Origin: Unio delphinus
Taxonomy: Eukaryota > Mollusca > Bivalvia > Unionida > Unionidae
Reading direction: 5' to 3'
Assembly (NCBI GenBank): GCA_029339505.1
Contig: JAQISU010000108.1
Span: forward strand, 20,593,501-20,657,500
Length of the DNA: 64,000 nucleotides
Within the stretch, counting starts at the first letter, position 1, and each line of letters starts with the position of its first letter. The notes under the pieces are model-generated. The model was not told the DNA's origin and ran no database searches. It saw only the letters and a list, made by a program, of their open reading frames with translations. The position numbers and the translations under genes are program-made. Positions 63,059 through 64,000 of the stretch are shown piece by piece.

Positions 63059-63514
63059 ATATTTATCATATACTTTGAATTAAATAAAAATGCATACTTA
63101 CCTTCAGGTTTGTGCATATGTTATACAATTTCCTTTTGATTGGGTACACAATCAACAGAATCAACAAGTACACGGTCAAAGTTTTCCCAAAATTTGATTG
63201 TTTTAGTCATAATTTTAACTGAATAAAGTAACAACTGGATATAACAAGAAGAAAGTCAAGCCCTGCCCACCCCTAAGCTTTCACGTGTATCCAAAATACC
63301 AAGTAATATGACTATAACTAAATGTACTTGGAAAATTGGCCATAGAAAAAGTTGAACACCAAGATAAATTAAGCATGTAGATGGATCGACATATAGACAG
63401 GTGCATAAACAGACAAACATGTATATGGATGCCAAAGTGATCACAGTTTTGTGCTTCTGCCAAGCCAGGTGCAAAACCAATGCATCATCATTATCATTAC
63501 TGCTGTCATCTCAC

Positions 63515-63608
63515 CTGAATCTGGCGGAGTGCATTCTCACATTCCTTCTGGCCAGGTGCAGATACTGTACAAATGTCAATCAGCTGATTGATGCTTTCTG
63601 TGACAGCC
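63515..63608 (-). CDS. TLN1: talin exon W1 (end R6 / start R7)
   Basis: 94 bp. It begins with one base that completes a codon from an exon beyond the window (upstream intron phase 2), then 31 codons from AVTESINQLIDIC to ALRQIQ. The QLI..C...APGQKEC signature is typical of talin rod bundles. The acceptor is TTATTCCAG and the donor CAG|GTGAGATG. It corresponds to about human 1341-1371, the last helix of R6 and first residues of R7. It ends in phase 0 and joins W2 after a 2.4 kb intron. Confidence 0.96.
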
Positions 63609-64000
63609 CTGGAATAAGTATAAAGAGCAAGAAAATTAAACAAATGTTATTCAACATTATGACCTAATCCAGTCGTATAATTTAAAAATCAGGAATGTTT
63701 ACTATTAATATGTTACAAATTTAACAGTCGGACCAGCCTAATCTACACATACAAGCCTAATCTACAAGAGTAATTGCATATACAAGTCTTTTAGTAAAGC
63801 TTCTGTCCACACAGGACCAAAAATTACCCTCCAAAATTGGCAAGTTACTAACGACACCTAAGAAAATTAACTAGTCAGGTTATTTCAGTCCTTTTATCTG
63901 TTGGGTTATTATAAATTAGGTGATTTTTGTTCTTTCATCTGCACAGCTGTTAAGACTTATTTTGTCCTTTCATCTCTGTAACAAAATGTAATCTGGTACA
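63609..64000. other. intron upstream of W1 (partial)
   Basis: 392 bp, AT-rich. A loose repeat of TTATTTTGTCCTTTCATCTG-like segments is visible near 63880-63980. Nothing else seen. Confidence 0.6.

Larger units (their letters stand above)
61095..63514 (-). other. intron 1
   Basis: 2.4 kb. It contains a tRNA-derived SINE (62157-62399) and a 559-bp fold-back element (62500-63058). The rest (61200-62140, 63070-63510) is AT-rich with no recognised gene; 61270-61450 has a loose three-fold repeat around GGGAAGG...GTCAGGTCTGTAAA. Confidence 0.8.

Overview
This window is animal genomic DNA. It is AT-rich, with small exons on the minus strand separated by introns of 0.3 to 17.7 kb, all with GT-AG borders. 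Nineteen consecutive coding exons (W1 to W19, numbered 5'->3' along the minus strand, so from high to low coordinate) encode about 879 residues of the talin rod. Both ends of the gene lie outside: the FERM head and first rod bundles would be beyond base 64000, and the C-terminal actin-binding and dimerisation part would be below base 1. Joined in order, the exons stay in frame and align with vertebrate talin-1 almost without gaps. They correspond to roughly human residues 1341-2219: end of R6, all of R7, R8, R9, R10 and R11, and part of R12. The single-copy look, the tRNA-derived SINEs with (CAA)n-type tails and the many minisatellites suggest a mollusc, most likely a bivalve. The species assignment is inference.

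Layout from high to low coordinate: W1 (63515-63608) to W4 (59727-59870) are R6-R8. A 6.4 kb intron follows. W5 to W8 (53306-50348) finish R8, R7 and the start of R9. W9 to W14 (46208-39875) are R9 and R10. W15 and W16 (36821-34678) are R11. Two long introns (9.4 and 17.7 kb) flank W17 (25141-25266). W18 (7346-7462) and W19 (1035-1220) are the end of R11 and R12. No second complete gene was found.

The introns hold about twenty tandem arrays (units 15 to 155 bp), six (AT)n blocks of about 77-98 bp, several SINE families (the main one in seven copies, all on the gene's own strand), several MITE families, a decayed pogo/Tigger-like element and a 559-bp fold-back element with a 9-bp target duplication.

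The most unusual observations concern splice sites. Exon W8 ends inside the first unit of a 60-bp minisatellite, so the array carries about 17 further copies of its 5' splice site. The 3' half of exon W3 plus its donor is duplicated as an in-frame 45-nt exon-like segment in the next intron. Intron 14 holds a same-strand open frame with a unique 116-residue end, a stop and a nearby poly(A) signal, fed by a repeat full of acceptor-like motifs. None of these can be confirmed without transcript data.
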